Shown: positions 49,044 to 62,459 of the stretch, in pieces
How the letters are laid out: each line of letters begins with the position of its first letter
Numbering within the stretch: position 1 is the stretch's first letter
Assembly: GCA_028023455.1 (NCBI GenBank)
Contig: JAQFVV010012509.1
Location: 2,356,001-2,420,000 of the forward strand
From: Epiperipatus broadwayi
Taxonomy: Eukaryota; Onychophora; Udeonychophora; Euonychophora; Peripatidae
Reading direction: 5' to 3'
DNA: 64,000 bases
Program-made: the position numbers and the translations under genes
The notes under the pieces: generated by a model
Database searches by the model: none
What the model saw: only the letters and a program-made list of their open reading frames with translations
What the model was told of the DNA's origin: nothing

Positions 49044-50612
49044 AATACGCTTTATCAACAATCGGATCACTTTCACTTGAGAGAGAGGCAGTAATAACAT
49101 AACTCTATGGTATAATTTACAAAATCAAGTTTTACCGATCAACTAGTTAGATATAATTTGGTCCAAGTTTGAATAAAACCCAACCTTAATTCTTAAACTT
49201 AATAGTAGGAACCCCCAATGGGTATTTTCATATTTACACAGTAACATTTTGATCGTATCTTAAGGTTTTAATAAAATAAAGAAAATAAAGCATTGTGGTG
49301 CTTGGTGATTGCATACGTGAGTTTAAAAAGAGGGTCTTGAGACACAATGGCTTCATAAAAGTTTTGATGCTGGATAGCACTCCATTTCTAAACTGTGGTT
49401 AGAGAAGGAACTCGTTCGCTATAGCATGAACCGAGTTCAAGAACGAAGTTTAACTGCTTGTGTCCAGTTATATATATATAAAGTTACGAGATCCCATCTT
49501 AATTAATTGTGATCCCAAGAAGTTACGTTAACTCATGAAGATACAACAAAGAGTGCGACGAGATTGTGCCAAGATGCCCCAGATCACCAAGTAATACAAT
49601 AATATAGGGGTCAAATGGCCTTAAATTTATAACCTTATTTATTCAATGTATATAAAATAGTATCATTTCAAAATTTTATGAAACAGGAAAAGATCCGCTA
49701 TAAAATAATTATTTACCTTTTTCCTTTTTAGAGCTAATATCAGTTATAAGGGATGACATATTAATCATTCAGTACTATTTAGCCAGTTTACCATAGAGTT
49801 AATAAAACTTTCAAACTTTAATTTACATACAATTGTACTGTACCCTCTCTTACATAAAAAATAATTATGAACATTTAGGTTATCTTATGTTCTTCCGAAG
49901 CAAACATATATAGTAGTAACCTTAGAACTTAAAAGCATATAACAATATAATACAAGCTTGGATCTTTTCCTTCTTAAAAATATAAATCAAAATTTTATTA
50001 TGAATATAGTCACATATCTTTCATTGTAGATATAACTCAAAGAAACATTTCATTAACTTTCAAACTACAATTATGCTTTTTGAGTTTTCTCTTTCTAATA
50101 ATTAAAAAAAAAAAATTATAGTCATAGACAAACGCAGCAGGAGGAATTGGATGGAATAACTTTTAGTCAATAAGTTTTTATGAATTATTTTACAATATTC
50201 CCAGATTTATCAGAGCGGGTCAAACAAATAGAAATCATACAGTTTACACATTTCTTCACCTTCCAATTTTTCCTATATATATATATATTCTATTTTTACA
50301 TTCCTCATTATGTGAAAGGAATCATCTGTTCCTTCCTCTAAAAAAATACATGAAAGTGATTATACAATTCCATGGGTATATTGATGATCTGTTAAAGTAT
50401 AACTATTTACATAAACTAATAACATTAACAATCACCACTATACTTGTTAAAATCTATCCAAGGCGTAATTCAAAATATATTTAGAGATTATAGAATAATA
50501 TAATTTATAAAATCTAACATTTTATTTATACGGCATAGACAGATCTTAACAGAAACAGTTAAAACAACATAAAATCAAAATACAAAATTATCCTATACAA
50601 TATATATATATA
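49044..50612. other. Stretch without a supported gene
   Basis: Mostly AT-rich. 49290-49590 is GC-richer and contains TATATATATAAAG at about 49470, but nothing downstream supports a promoter call. Confidence 0.5.
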
Positions 50613-50630
50613 TTGTATATATATATACAG

Positions 50631-51020
50631 AGACTTCAGACCACTCAAGGAAGTATGGAGAGATGTATCTTGGGAGTAACAAGAAGAGATCGAAAATTTA
50701 ATGTATGGGTAAGAGAACAAACAGGTGTTACTGACCTCATTGAAAAAATTAAAAGATTGAAGTGGAGTTGGGCTGGACATATTGCTAGAAGAGATGATAA
50801 TAGATGGACAATTGAAATTTTAAACTGGATTCCAAGAGATTGTAAAAGACCTAGAAGGAGACCACATGTAAGATGGATGGATGAAATAAGAAAATGTGTA
50901 GGGGTGATGTGGAGAAGAGAAGCTAAAGATCGGAGAAAATGGATTAAACTTGGAGAGACCTTCATCCTGCAGTGGATTGATAATGGTTGATAATGATGAT
51001 GATGATGATGATATATATAT
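50631..51020 (+). pseudogene. RTE-type LINE, ORF2 C-terminus and 3' tail (best preserved copy)
   Basis: The open frame 50613-50990 enters the element at about 50631 and reads MERCILGVTRRDRK, WVREQTGVTDLIEKIKRLKW, WAGHIARRDDNR, PRDCKRPRRRPHVRWMDEIR and finally GETFILQWIDNG, stop. The C-terminus is uninterrupted over about 115 codons. The 3' end is TTGATAATGATGATGATGATG followed by (AT)n, a short-unit tail as is usual for RTE. The reverse transcriptase core and endonuclease are missing by 5' truncation, so it cannot move by itself. It is the youngest of the RTE copies here. Confidence 0.9.
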
Positions 51021-52279
51021 AATTGCTAATATAAATGATGTAAATCTAAAATCAAGTTAAAATAAAGGTAAGGTTAATGTTAAAGTTATCGGTAACTCAA
51101 GATGTGTGTGTAATATATCAAGTTGGTCCGGCAATGAAGGGATGATCCCTCATAGGTAAGTATAATGACAGCACTAATTTCTGACAGCTATGGTAGCATT
51201 TCAAAGTTTTCATGTTCAAACATAATTTTCTTGGCAGTCATTCATATAATCAGGCACCCTCACTATGTACTCCGGCTGGACTACATTGTCACGACTCTGG
51301 TCCAAGAATGGGCAGGAGAGTGGAAACAAGGGTTCTAGTCACGCATATTGATGGCATGGTACATTTCTAGATTTTCTTATATAGATGAAAGGTGACAGTT
51401 CAATATTGACAATACTATCTTCAAGAGCTTCAGCAAGACAATATTTTCTTCAGCAAGATGACTTTCAGCAAACGATTTCTTCAGGTGGAGAGAAAGATTT
51501 TCAGCAAGGGCAAGAGAGTGAACAAAAGACAACTTCTCTATATCTTTCTTAAATTGCTTTAGCATTCCATTTACTAATTAGTGGTTACTAATGCTTCATT
51601 GTTTTGGTTTCCCCTGATATCTTACATTTTTGTTGGTATTGTTATACCAACAATTTACATTTTAGCTGATTCTATTTCAATGGAATTTTTTTCTTTTTCA
51701 CTGATTAAATTCCTACTTTAATGAATTTTATATATTAGGAATTTACATTCTTAAGCTAAATTTTTTTTATTCTGATTGATTTACAGATTAAATTCCTTTC
51801 TTAAGGGATTTTATACATTAGGAATTCACACTTTATCTGTCAATAGAATCTCTTATTTATATAGCAAAAATCATGATTTACACATATTTTAATAGAAATA
51901 AAAATAATAATGTAAACTTTTCTGTTTTTTTCTTCATTGTCTGTTTTTTTTTTTAAATTTTAATTTACAATTTATTTCTTACCATAAATATTTATATGTT
52001 TATCATTGAGTTTAAAGCCCATTCACTGTGGTTGGACTTATGGTCTTTGGCTAGTCCACAGTGACTGATGAAGCCAGCATATATATGTGACTATATATGC
52101 GCACAGCTTCAGTATAAAATGCAATACATAAATTAAAATGCTTTAACAACGATTAAACATAAATTTATTCATAATGTGGTTTTCAAATAATTAATAATGA
52201 TTCCAACACAAATAAAATAAAACAACTATATAAAAATAAATATATGTTTGATTTGGGTGTTTTTTTTTGGTTTTTTGAT
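51021..52279. other. Stretch without a supported gene
   Basis: 51377-51565 on the minus strand is open for 62 codons with a leucine/lysine pattern, built partly from repeated TTCAGCAAG words; no family recognised. At 52020-52075 CACTGTGGTTGGACTTA and AGTCCACAGTGA form a short inverted pair. Confidence 0.45.
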
Positions 52280-53360
52280 TGTAAGATATGATCTTACATC
52301 ACACCAAGAACCATTAAAGACTCTTAGCTACTTCAACCCGAATAACCATAATAACAACATTGCGTACATATAATATAAAGTAAGTTATATGTATAAAGAG
52401 AATGTAAATCAAATAAAACATATTCCCGAAAGATGAAAATGTTTACAAGCTTTGTAGCTGAGAAACATTTAATTGTTTTTATAATTAAATATTTAACAAA
52501 AGTGTGATAAAATACATAATCCAAATTAAACTGCAAAATTTAAATATTGATACTTATCCTTATTATAAAAACATCTCGTTAATTATTGTTTAATATACAC
52601 ATATTACAACAATATAAGAAATAGATGATCAAATTTAGACGCGAGCAAGAAAATCACAAAAAACGTAAAGGAAATAAAAAATTAATTTTTATTATTAATC
52701 CAACATGTATATATAAATCGTAACACATGACATAAATAATCAATTCAATGCATGAACACGAATTCGCTGTTTGAAAGTCAAATTAACACTACAAAGAATA
52801 ACCTCGTTCTGATGATCGACAAAATATATATACAAACAATCTTCTCAAAACTCAGATCAAAAACTCTTGTTGGCTAACCAACACTATAATTTGTGAGTAG
52901 AATATGAGAATATCTCCTTGAAGACAGATAAAAGCAGAAATAAAGTGGACAGATCTAAAGTTATCAAACTAAGGGAATTTAAATTATAAATCCCACAAAT
53001 AGCTCTAAAATTATTCGATACTTCTAGAATATTTTCAATCATGAGTTAGTCAACTTTAACTTGCTATTCAACAAACTCAAGGACTCTGATCAACTACAAA
53101 TATAGAGACATACAACCATGCACTGTGAAGTGTGAAGTTACATCATGGAAGAGATTCGTCACCTATAGAGCTATAACTGCCAAAAGATACAGCATCTGGT
53201 CATCTATGCTGAAGACGTTCCTAATTTTGCTAACTGGAGGTGAAGCTGTAAACTTAGCATCTCAAGGCATGCTATATGGAAGAGAAATTCACATCACCAT
53301 CATATACAGAAGCAATAATGAAATGTATAATCCTTTTAGGACATTTTCCTCCATGGATTC
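52280..53360 (+). repeat. LTR-like repeat L, copy 1
   Basis: It starts TGTAAGATATGATCTTACATC and runs colinear with 62970-64000 for at least 1.03 kb (where the window ends). Many substitutions show age. Frames at 52333-52536 and 53125-53364 are chance frames within it. The right boundary of the LTR cannot be placed, because the other copy is cut by the window end. It would be the 5' LTR of the gag-like region at 54.8-56.1 kb. Confidence 0.7.
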
Positions 53361-54808
53361 TTGATTTATCTTAGGTTGACATCATGTTCTTATTTTATTA
53401 TCTATACTTTTTATTTATTTATTTCCTTTAACCATTTGAGGGGGAGGGAGGTATAAATTCTTGATATATTAGAAAAGGGAAAAACATTATTAGCCTTATT
53501 TTAAATTAAAATAAAATATAGGGTCAGGCACGAACTTGCTTGCAAATGAATTGTCATCACCAGAATTAGAGATAAGATTTTATATTCTTACACATTAAAT
53601 ACCAACACTTGTAAAGTTACATCATTATTTGTTTGCTGATATTAATCACTTCGTCATTTATTTCTTTTTTCCAGTATATATGATTAATAATTTCTAGCGT
53701 GAATGACCTTTCTTATCATTGTAGAAACAAATCATAATAGAAGGGGGAGAACTCATACCATAGCCACATTGTAAAGATGAATTAATCAATAAACATATTG
53801 GAGACAATGAATTACGATTTTACTAAAATCTAAATTAGCAATCAAGTGTAAATATAAATAATAACAAGTTTTAATTTTTTTTTGTTAGTATTAATATTGA
53901 ATGATTATTCTTTGAAGGGAAAAGAGGGAGATTAATAAGTATTTACCATACTAACCAAAAAATAATCATAGATATCTAAGCAAATTAATTGCTTCTGTTA
54001 CAATCTCATTGCACAAATTGTAATAATTGTTAATAAATTTGTTAAATATATGATTTTCAAATTAAAGACTGTCGTTTGTGTTTTTCTTTATTCATTTATC
54101 AATTTATCACATGCTTGCACAATAAAGACAGTAAATAATATTAATATTCCCTGAAGTAAAATATTATGTGTATTCTCCCTAAGCTTGAATTCGGGGGTAA
54201 ATGGAAGTTAAAGATGGAGAAAAGGCATGAGTACACATATACATATTTGATTTACGTTTGAATGCTAATATGTCATCTCCTAGGAGAGAGATCAGGATGG
54301 ATATGGGGTTAGAAATTAAGAATCCTAGATATGTTTTCTCATCGACTCTGATGATCTATCAAGTCTACTGTTATGCAAGGCCAGGACCCACTCTAATCCA
54401 GCCACAGGGTACCGAATCTTATATTGATATTATGACTCAATAATCTCAATGATAAAAATAAAATCTAAATATCTTCTGTTACAATTTTTCATTCAATGTA
54501 ATAAATTGAACTTGGAATAATGAAAAATTACTAATGATTAAAATCGCATAAAATAGTATGTAGTCAACCACTTAAAAGGATTAAATAGTAAGGTATAAAA
54601 GTAGTAAAGAAAAAAAGTCAAGTGACATAATAGCTTAGTTAAAACACAATTTTTTGGTGAATACAGTAAAATATAGTGATGATAGATCTTCCCATGATGT
54701 TTCTTAATATAGATTGATATACACAAAGGTTAATAGCTGAAATAAAAGTTTACTAAAATAATTTAAAATAAAAGTAAAGAGTAATATATAAACTCAAGAA
54801 TGAGGTAG

Positions 54809-56089
54809 ATGATTACTAGGAGTAAAATTAAAACTATGCAGTCTAAAACTATTAACAACGGAAAGGATGAAAATGAAATACAAGATGATACAGATGTAGG
54901 CAGAATAGAGATTTCCCTTCAAGAAAATCTAGATGCAGAACAAAACATATCTGGGGGTGTATCAGAAAACGTCCAATCACTAGAAACAACCATAATTCCA
55001 GAGAAACAAGAATAAGAGAAATCAAACACAAACAATGTCTTGCTTAATCAATTAATAGTGATGATGCAGTAAATATCAGAAGAGCAACTGCAAATGACAG
55101 CAAATATAGTGACCAATTTATCTGAATTAAAAGCAGATATAACGATTGATTTATCTAAAAAGATGAAAAATATATCCAAAAGGAGGGCAATATGAACACT
55201 GAATTAAAAGCAGATATAACTCAAGTACAGATAGATATTCATAGCAAATTGTTACAATTAGAGAAAGTTATACATGAAAAATCCAAGGTTATCATAGACC
55301 TGTTTTATTCCTATGCACTTGGTATCTAATTTGGTCTCAATTTTCTTTTCAAAATCCTCAAATCTTTTTTTACATTTGCAATCTTTTTCATGTATAACTT
55401 TCTCTAATTGTAACAGTTTGCTATGAATATCTATCTGTACTTGATACCAAGTGCATAAGAATAAAACAGGTCTACGATAACCTTGGATTCAAAATAGAAC
55501 AAAATCAAAAAGAATATCAGACCGAGATCAATAAATGAGTAGAAAATTTACAGCTAGATATGAATCGGTTTAAAGAAGAACAAAGCAGTAACTTAGAAAT
55601 TCAGGAGAAGAAATTTAATTCCATAGAAAATGATCATAAATGTATCAAAAGTGTTGAAAAATTAATTGAAAACCACAATAGTCGATTAAGCCAACTAGAA
55701 AGTAATAACACCTCCATGAATCAAAGATTTGAAAAATTAGAATGTGAATACTCCAAGTTAGAAGAATTAAAGAAAAACAGATCCAACATATCCCAATTGT
55801 TTTTCAAAAACCCATACCTATGCTGATTAAATCACCCATTGATCAAGAAAAAGATTGAATGAACACAAATGATAAAAATGAGCAAAAAATGAGCCAAAAG
55901 GAAATCAAATTACAAATTCAAAGTGGAGATAAAACCTTCATCAAAACCGCACACAATAGTAATCCGAATGAATTTGTGTTTCATAAACTCTGTAACACAT
56001 TTGAGGGCCCACTACCACCATTAAATGTGCCATTCCAAATGCACACTGGTTGGACAATGGAATCAAGACTTATAATGCAAAAGTGTTGA
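54809..56089 (+). pseudogene. Broken gag-like coding region of an LTR-type retroelement
   Basis: A plus-strand coding region begins at ATG 54809 (MITRSKIKTMQSK) with 68 open codons. It is rich in Glu, Asn and Lys, then breaks into short frames. Open pieces follow at 55560-55826, a strongly coiled-coil-like stretch (heptad-like Leu/Glu/Lys/Asn pattern), and 55859-56089. The N-terminal wording and long coiled coil resemble gag-like proteins of arthropod LTR elements; no zinc knuckle, protease or polymerase is visible. The breaks are in-frame stops at 55013, around 55070-55195 and 55824, and the rearrangement at 55222-55486. Position between two L repeats supports the retroelement reading. It could instead be an unrelated coiled-coil gene. 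Confidence 0.5.
55222..55486. other. Local inversion with duplicated flanks inside the gag-like region
   Basis: Two inverted pairs occur in crossed order. 55222-55281 is inverted at 55384-55443 (60 bp), and 55283-55326 is inverted at 55443-55486 (44 bp). Turning the segment about 55282-55443 around would place each pair as a direct duplication and make the coding sense continuous across it. That is what an inversion with duplicated ends leaves behind. Confidence 0.85.
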
Positions 56090-56339
56090 TGCCCTATCAT
56101 GGAAAACAAAATAACTTCCTTTTTTTCATTTTAATCAAAAATAAAAAGTAAAAATAAATCTATATAAATATATACAGGGTACTAATTTAACTCTCATATA
56201 ACAATCTTAATTAGAAATATTAACAATTATATTAAATTATAAAAAGTTAAAAAGGAATGATGCACATAATAAAACTTTTGTTTAATAATATACTTGTACA
56301 ACTAGATTTTAGAAATCACTTAAAAAATTATTTCTAAAG

Positions 56340-56740
56340 AGAATAATGAACCATACCATCCCTAACATAATCAAAGACGGCTTGCCCCAATAAGTTGTTC
56401 CATTTAGAAAAGAATGACAACTTTCCCGTATAACTGCTATCAAAATAAAGTCCATCAAAATAAAAAAGAGTCATATATCACATGACTCCACGTCTTTTTT
56501 AAGCTTGCAGGATATAAACAAAGAGCTTTGCTATGGTCAGGGAATGGGGGTTGGCTTTCACATAGAGATATTTTAAAAGCTTTCTCTTGCTAAGCATTTA
56601 TCTCAAAGGTTGTTGAGCAAGCTCTTTGTTTAAAGTCCACTAAGTGTCCAATAAAAGGAACAGGTTAGGTACTTTTAAATACACATATATTTTAACCAAT
56701 GCATAAGTTATCCAAAGTAAAACTTACATTTATGATAAGA
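56340..56740 (+). repeat. 3' internal segment of the L element, copy 1
   Basis: Shares GAACCATACCATC, AAGTCCA(C/T)TAAGT, ACCAATG(C/T)ATAAG(T/C)TATCCAAAG and other words in the same order with 62480-62700, which lies just before LTR copy 2. A family P insertion (56468-56632) interrupts this copy. Confidence 0.65.
56468..56632. mobile_element. Family P short copy with terminal inverted repeats
   Basis: ATAAACAAAGAGCTTTGCT at 56514-56532 is inverted at about 56614-56632 (AGCAAGCTCTTTGTTTA). The interior GGTCAGGGAATGGGGGTTGG and AGAGATATTTTAAAAGC align with the arms of the 40.1-41.3 kb palindrome. The upstream 50 bp (TCATATATCACATGACTCC) align with the outer arm ends. Confidence 0.7.
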
Positions 56741-56927
56741 TTTTCAATCAATTGTGTGGCAATACCTATAGTGAGTTTTGCCTATTTTAAATATTTTCAA
56801 TATTAAAATAGTTGGTATCTCATTATAATATGGAGAAATATAATCATAGATAACTTTCAACTTGTACTATGAAGTATATATATTAAAGCCAGATTTTGGA
56901 AAAGAATCATGAGGACATAATCTAACT

Positions 56928-57297
56928 CAGGGGTCCCCAACCCTATGCCCGTGGGAACCATGGCGCCCGCAGACCATTTTATGTGTGCCCGCCGCTATCC
57001 GAACATGATAAAAAATTATTTATCTGATACAAATAAATTTAATTTTTAAAATTTCTTATAAATTATTGTATTATATTGTAATCAAATTGTAGGGCACACT
57101 ATACTTTTACAGCGTAAAAATATAAACGTTAATTATATGTTAAAATTTTATTTTTGAAATAAATATTTTTTTGTACATTATGTGTATTATTAACAATATC
57201 CTACCATAAATTTACATTGAAAAAATAAATGGTGCCCGCCACCTGGCCGGTATTATAGAATGTGCTCCTAAGTGCAAAAAGGGGTTGGGGACTCCTG
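56928..57297. mobile_element. 370 bp hAT MITE with 8 bp target site duplication
   Basis: It begins CAGGGGTCCCCAACCC and ends GGGTTGGGGACTCCTG, flanked on both sides by ATCTAACT (56920-56927 and 57298-57305). Eight-base duplications and CAG...CTG ends are diagnostic of hAT transposons. The interior is AT-rich with GTGCCCGCC words near both ends and no transposase. Confidence 0.95.
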
Positions 57298-57426
57298 ATC
57301 TAACTTAAATATTCAACAAATCCTAATACTAGATGATAGGCCAGTTATAAATTATAACTCTAAATCAATATACCTTAGCTAAAAGAAAAAGTTTAGTACT
57401 AACTATATTAAAATATATATATATTG

Positions 57427-60400
57427 TGCCCTTTTCTTTAGGTCAGAATAAATTTATTGCATCAATTTTCTAAAAAAAAATTAAATTAAAGAAATATTCT
57501 ATTGGTATGATGAAAAGCTTAATTAAAGTAAGATGAAAATATTTAATGTATAAAATTATGCTAAATATATTTAAAACAGTTAAATAAAGCTAAATGTTAT
57601 AATTGTATATGGTTGGAAAAGCTGCCATAATAAAATAATGTATTAATAAGTCTATTAAATAAGTATTAAAAGCTGAATTTTAAAAGCAATAACTTGCAAT
57701 TAAATAAATATTATATTTTACAGTATAAATTATATTAATAATTGTATTTAAAATTATATGTTTTAAAAGTAGTGTCTTTGTGGTAAAGAAATGTGTATTT
57801 AATTTTATAGTATCAAAATTATTATTCTAAATTATATTATTGTATTATTTTTTTAATATAATAATTGTTGCAATTAAACATTTATTTTTCCCAGAAAGAA
57901 TTTGATACAGGCTATGTCCGAGTTGTAAGTCATGTGACATGTAAATATTCATACATGTGTGCTTACAAATCTTGTTAATAAAGTTTCAAAATTATTTTAA
58001 AATTGCACTGTAGAATTTAAAATATTTATTTATCTACCACCAGATACAATATAAAATTAGCTATTATAAATATTTAATTAGGGTTTTAAAATGAATGTAA
58101 CTAATAAAAATTAGATTTTTTGTTTAGAAAATGGATACATTAAAAACTAAAGGCGGGATAAATTAATAAAACATTATTTTTAAAAGTCATTTTAGAATAT
58201 TTAGTTGTTTTTAATAAAGTGTAAAAATTAATTTAGAATTAATATTTTTAAGTAATATTTTTTAAAAAGAATGAGTCATTATTTTTATTTTTGATTTTAA
58301 TTGTGAACTTTTGGCTAAATATATAAATTAAGCCATCAGGTAAAATTCTAATCCACCAATCTGATGATTGATTTTTTGGGTATAAATACAGATACTCAAT
58401 TATTTTCAGTGTGCTTCTGTTAATTAAATCTGCTTTCGATTTTTTTTTTTAAGTTTGCTTCTATCAGTTAAGTTTGCTTTCTATTAATTTTGTTTTAAAT
58501 TAGTCAATTCAGTGCTATAACTCTCTAATAATTGATTTTAAAACAGAGAAAAGTACCAATTGAATTATTTTAACAAAGAGTATAGTTTAAAAAACTATAA
58601 AGTTATTTGGTTTTAAAGATGCGCTGTTGAGCAAACAAAATTCCCTACTAAGTCAATTTATCAAAATTTAATCTAAAACGTCTCAGAAACATGGAAGTAA
58701 CAAGAAAAAATATCTACCTGTATAAAGAGATGTTGGAAGTAAAAGTTTTAATTAAAAATATAATTTGAGTAATTTTAATGGGGAGAAATATTTTATTAGC
58801 CAAATTTATATGCTGGACATTATATAAAGAGTTGAACGGAAAAACTGATAAGAAATTAAAAGTAACAACACATTTTGATTTGGAAAGATAGTTTTATCTG
58901 AGACCGGAAAATAATACGGTAAAAACTTTTAAAAAAAAAATCTTTCAATAATTTAAAAATATATATTTTGAATAAAAGATGTAGAAAATGTTTCTTTTTG
59001 AAGAGAACATTTTTTTTTAATAATTTATTTTAAGCTGTCATTTGATAAAGGATGGTAAAATGAAGACAGTTATTTAAAATATCTTATGTGATAAGTCTAC
59101 TTTTTTTTTTTAAAAAAAAAAGACTACATATTTTAATAACTTTTTTAAAAAAACTGATAATTGGAAAATAATTGAAAAGACAATATCCTTGGATAAGTAA
59201 GAAAATATTTTGACAATAACACTTTATATACTAGCTGTATGAGAAATAAGTAAATATTAATTCCTGGAAATATTTTTAAAAAAAATGAGCAAGAATTACG
59301 TATACAGATGCCCGAATTTATATCACCATGTCAAAGACACTATGAGCCGGCATAGGATCCTCAGGAGTTAATAAAACTTCAAAGAATTATTTTAAAATGT
59401 TACAAGTTGAAATTATCTTCAATAAGCACTATTCTGAATAATAGAAACAATGGACTATTATTTTTATAAACTCTCAAGAACAGATTAGTGATTATTTTTA
59501 CTAATAAATCCAGATTTTTCAAGAGTCGACTTTCTTTTTCGTTTTCCATTTATTTTAATTTTCGTTCATCATTTTTGGATGGAATCTATTCAGCATGCGT
59601 CGTGTTCTGGGGAGAAGTTGTTGTCGTTAAATGTTTGAACAATATTATAACAACAAGTGCTAGGGATTTCAATCGCCTACAAGGAGTTGGTAAAGAAATC
59701 CAGAGGAAATAAAAAAACTTTTTTTTTTAAAAAAAGAACATTTATCATGGACTGAAAAAGTTTACGTAGATATGTTTTTGATTTATTTTTACTAACCTTA
59801 ATATTAAATTTTTATTTATAATTAGGAATAGGATAGGTACATAAAAAATTAATTACTTACTAATAATATTATAATTTCTATAAAAGATTTAATAATTTTT
59901 AAAAGTTTTAATATTTTAAGTACGATAGTATTGAATGAGTGTTATATTATGCAATGTTTTTTATTGATTGTGGGCCAAGAAGACATTTAATAAGTGATTA
60001 ACAAGTAGAAATACCACTTGGGTAATAGTTGTAGAATATTAATATTTTTTTATGATGTATTTTTTTTTAGATTGTCAAAATATTTTATAATATCATTGAA
60101 TGAACGATGGATATGTGTGAATACATTCAACACATATAACATTTACAGGAGTTAAATTTTTATTAAGGATATGCATACTTTTATTCCATATTATTAGTAT
60201 AATACAACTTAATAATGAATATAATTATATGATTCTTTCATAAAGAACTTAGTATTTCTTAAAATGTTTAAAGTATTGATTTATTTATTGATAACAGTCA
60301 TTTGTATTTTTTTCAAGAATTTTAAGAAAGTAAAGTAACCTTTTCTTGTTGATCAGTTTAGATTGTTATCTTTATATGTGAATTTATTTGTTATTTTAGA

Positions 60401-62394
60401 ATATGTTGTAAAAATTTCTTGGCGATGTAGGTTGATCAATTTTAAAAAGTTAGTGACTTGGAAGTAATTAAAATGAAACCAAAGCAATGCTTTTAATGTA
60501 GGTTTTTGTTATGGGAATAGGAATAATTTTATGATCTTAATAATTATGCAGATACAGATAACGGAGTCCTGTAACTTGTATATTTTCTGTGGGCAGTGTT
60601 TTACCTTTGTATTGAATATTGATGTTCCAGAAAGCTGAAGAAATAGCTTGGACATTGTTATTTTCATGGCAGTTATTAGACAGATAAGTCATGCCTCTCT
60701 CTTTTGTATACAGTTACCATATTGACAATCTGATATATGTACTATTGAGTTAATATTCTAGTTTGTCCCTATACCTACACATCTGATCGTTATCATGATT
60801 TCTAAGTATTACATCATACAGAATTATATATTTTAATGGAGAATGATAAATAATTTTGGAATTAAAGGATCGTTATTGGAAAAGAATAAGATAGGTTTTC
60901 TTACATTGGATGATGATAAAATAAATACAAATGAGATTGAGAATAAAAATTAAATAAGGAAAAGAATCATAGAATATTTTCTATATTTTAGTTTATAGTT
61001 ATTTTATGTTAAGGAAATACCTCAAACCATACATCTATTTTATATTAGATTAATACTAAGTAAGATGTGTAATAGATTATAATTATATTATTGAGTCCAA
61101 TAATTTTTATTGAACCGGAATAGATATATGTTATTCAACAACAGTACTATTGTGATAAGCTATTTTAAATGATTAAGTAATCTTATTGTAGTTTTTTTTT
61201 TTTTTTATGTTTTCATAATTGATGTATATTTTAATGGAAACATATCATAATGACATTTAATGGTAAATATATTTTAAAATGTTCCGTATGTCCATGATTA
61301 CTATTATTGTTATCAGAAATTCTGACGAATATCTAAAATAGATAAATTATTTTTTAAAAAAGTCGGAGTGAAGACTTAAGTGTTTATATTTTATTTATTA
61401 GTTTGTTTGATAATAATGAAAATTGTAAATAAGTTATTTGTTAAGCTATTGTAATAAAATTTGTTAAACTTGTTTTTATAAATTTGTGTGTTGAATCAAT
61501 TTCTTTCCACATTGCAAACATATGATCACAGAGGGTTTAAACCAAAACATATTTGCATAGCATGAATAAAATTATTTTTGAGAATTATAATATTTTCTTA
61601 AGATGATTTATTTAAGAAATTTCATTTACATTGTCATTATAAACATTATGGTCATAAGTTAATTATTATAATATTACACAGAGTTATAATGCTATCTGTT
61701 GCCACACATATATTTTCAGATTATAAGATTCTACCACATATTTTATTTAAGATGCCACATGGAGATTATAAGATTATGTTATATTATTTCTTTATTATTA
61801 TTGTTGATAAGAATTATAATGGGGGAAAATAGATAAGATCAAATCATACATTGAAGATTATTATTATTATTTATGTATTATTATTATAATTATGTAGGTG
61901 TAGTTGAGGGTGATATTAAATCTCTTATCATGCTTGACTACAATAATTTTGATTGACTCAAATTATCTTAAGAATCTGAGATTATTTTAGTTAGATTATT
62001 TAGAATAAAGAGATTAAGATTTATTTATCAGTGTTATCTTAATTAATTAATTATTGTTGAAGTCATAAGAATGCTATAGATTTATTATTTGAGATAATAA
62101 TAGGGGGGATAGTATTCTTATGCCATTGAAGTGGTATCCTGTGGGATATTAGCTCAATGTAATTCATATTACCACTTGTATCTCACTTCATAGTCTCATG
62201 ATTTTAATAAATATTTATTTATTTAGTTTATAAAACCGAACCATATTATTATTTTTATTAGTGAGAGCTAGTTAAACAATAAATATTAGTATAGAATATT
62301 TTATTATTGATTATATGCATTTTAGCCGAGCATAACTATTTATCTGAGCTAGTCCCATTTTATTATATATTATGTTTCCCGGAGGTGAGGGTAC
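57427..62394. other. 5 kb very AT-rich interval between two copies of the L-element 3' region
   Basis: No supported gene. The first bases TGTGCCCT and last bases AGGGTACA are inverted with one mismatch and are both bordered by ATATAT, so this might be one inserted element. Purine-rich ATGGGGGAAAATAGA (about 61818) and AATAGGGGGGATAG (about 62099) resemble polypurine tracts. The 74-codon frame at 59488-59712 is unrecognised. Confidence 0.4.
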
Positions 62395-62459
62395 AATATA
62401 TATGATGATAAACTTAACTAAACTTTGTTTGATAACATACTTGATAAATTAAAATATTA

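Noticed and set aside
50559-50965. Minus-strand frames of 73 and 106 codons
   Set aside because: Antisense of the best preserved RTE tail.
52020-52110. CTGATGA in a short inverted context as a possible hammerhead
   Set aside because: No GAAA partner at a workable distance and no cleavage triplet with pairing stems.
53125-53364. 79-codon plus-strand frame
   Set aside because: Lies in LTR-like repeat L and is not kept open in the copy at 63.9 kb.
59488-59712. 74-codon frame, protein-like at first sight
   Set aside because: No motif, no partner frame and a very AT-rich context; kept only as a note in the 57-62 kb interval.
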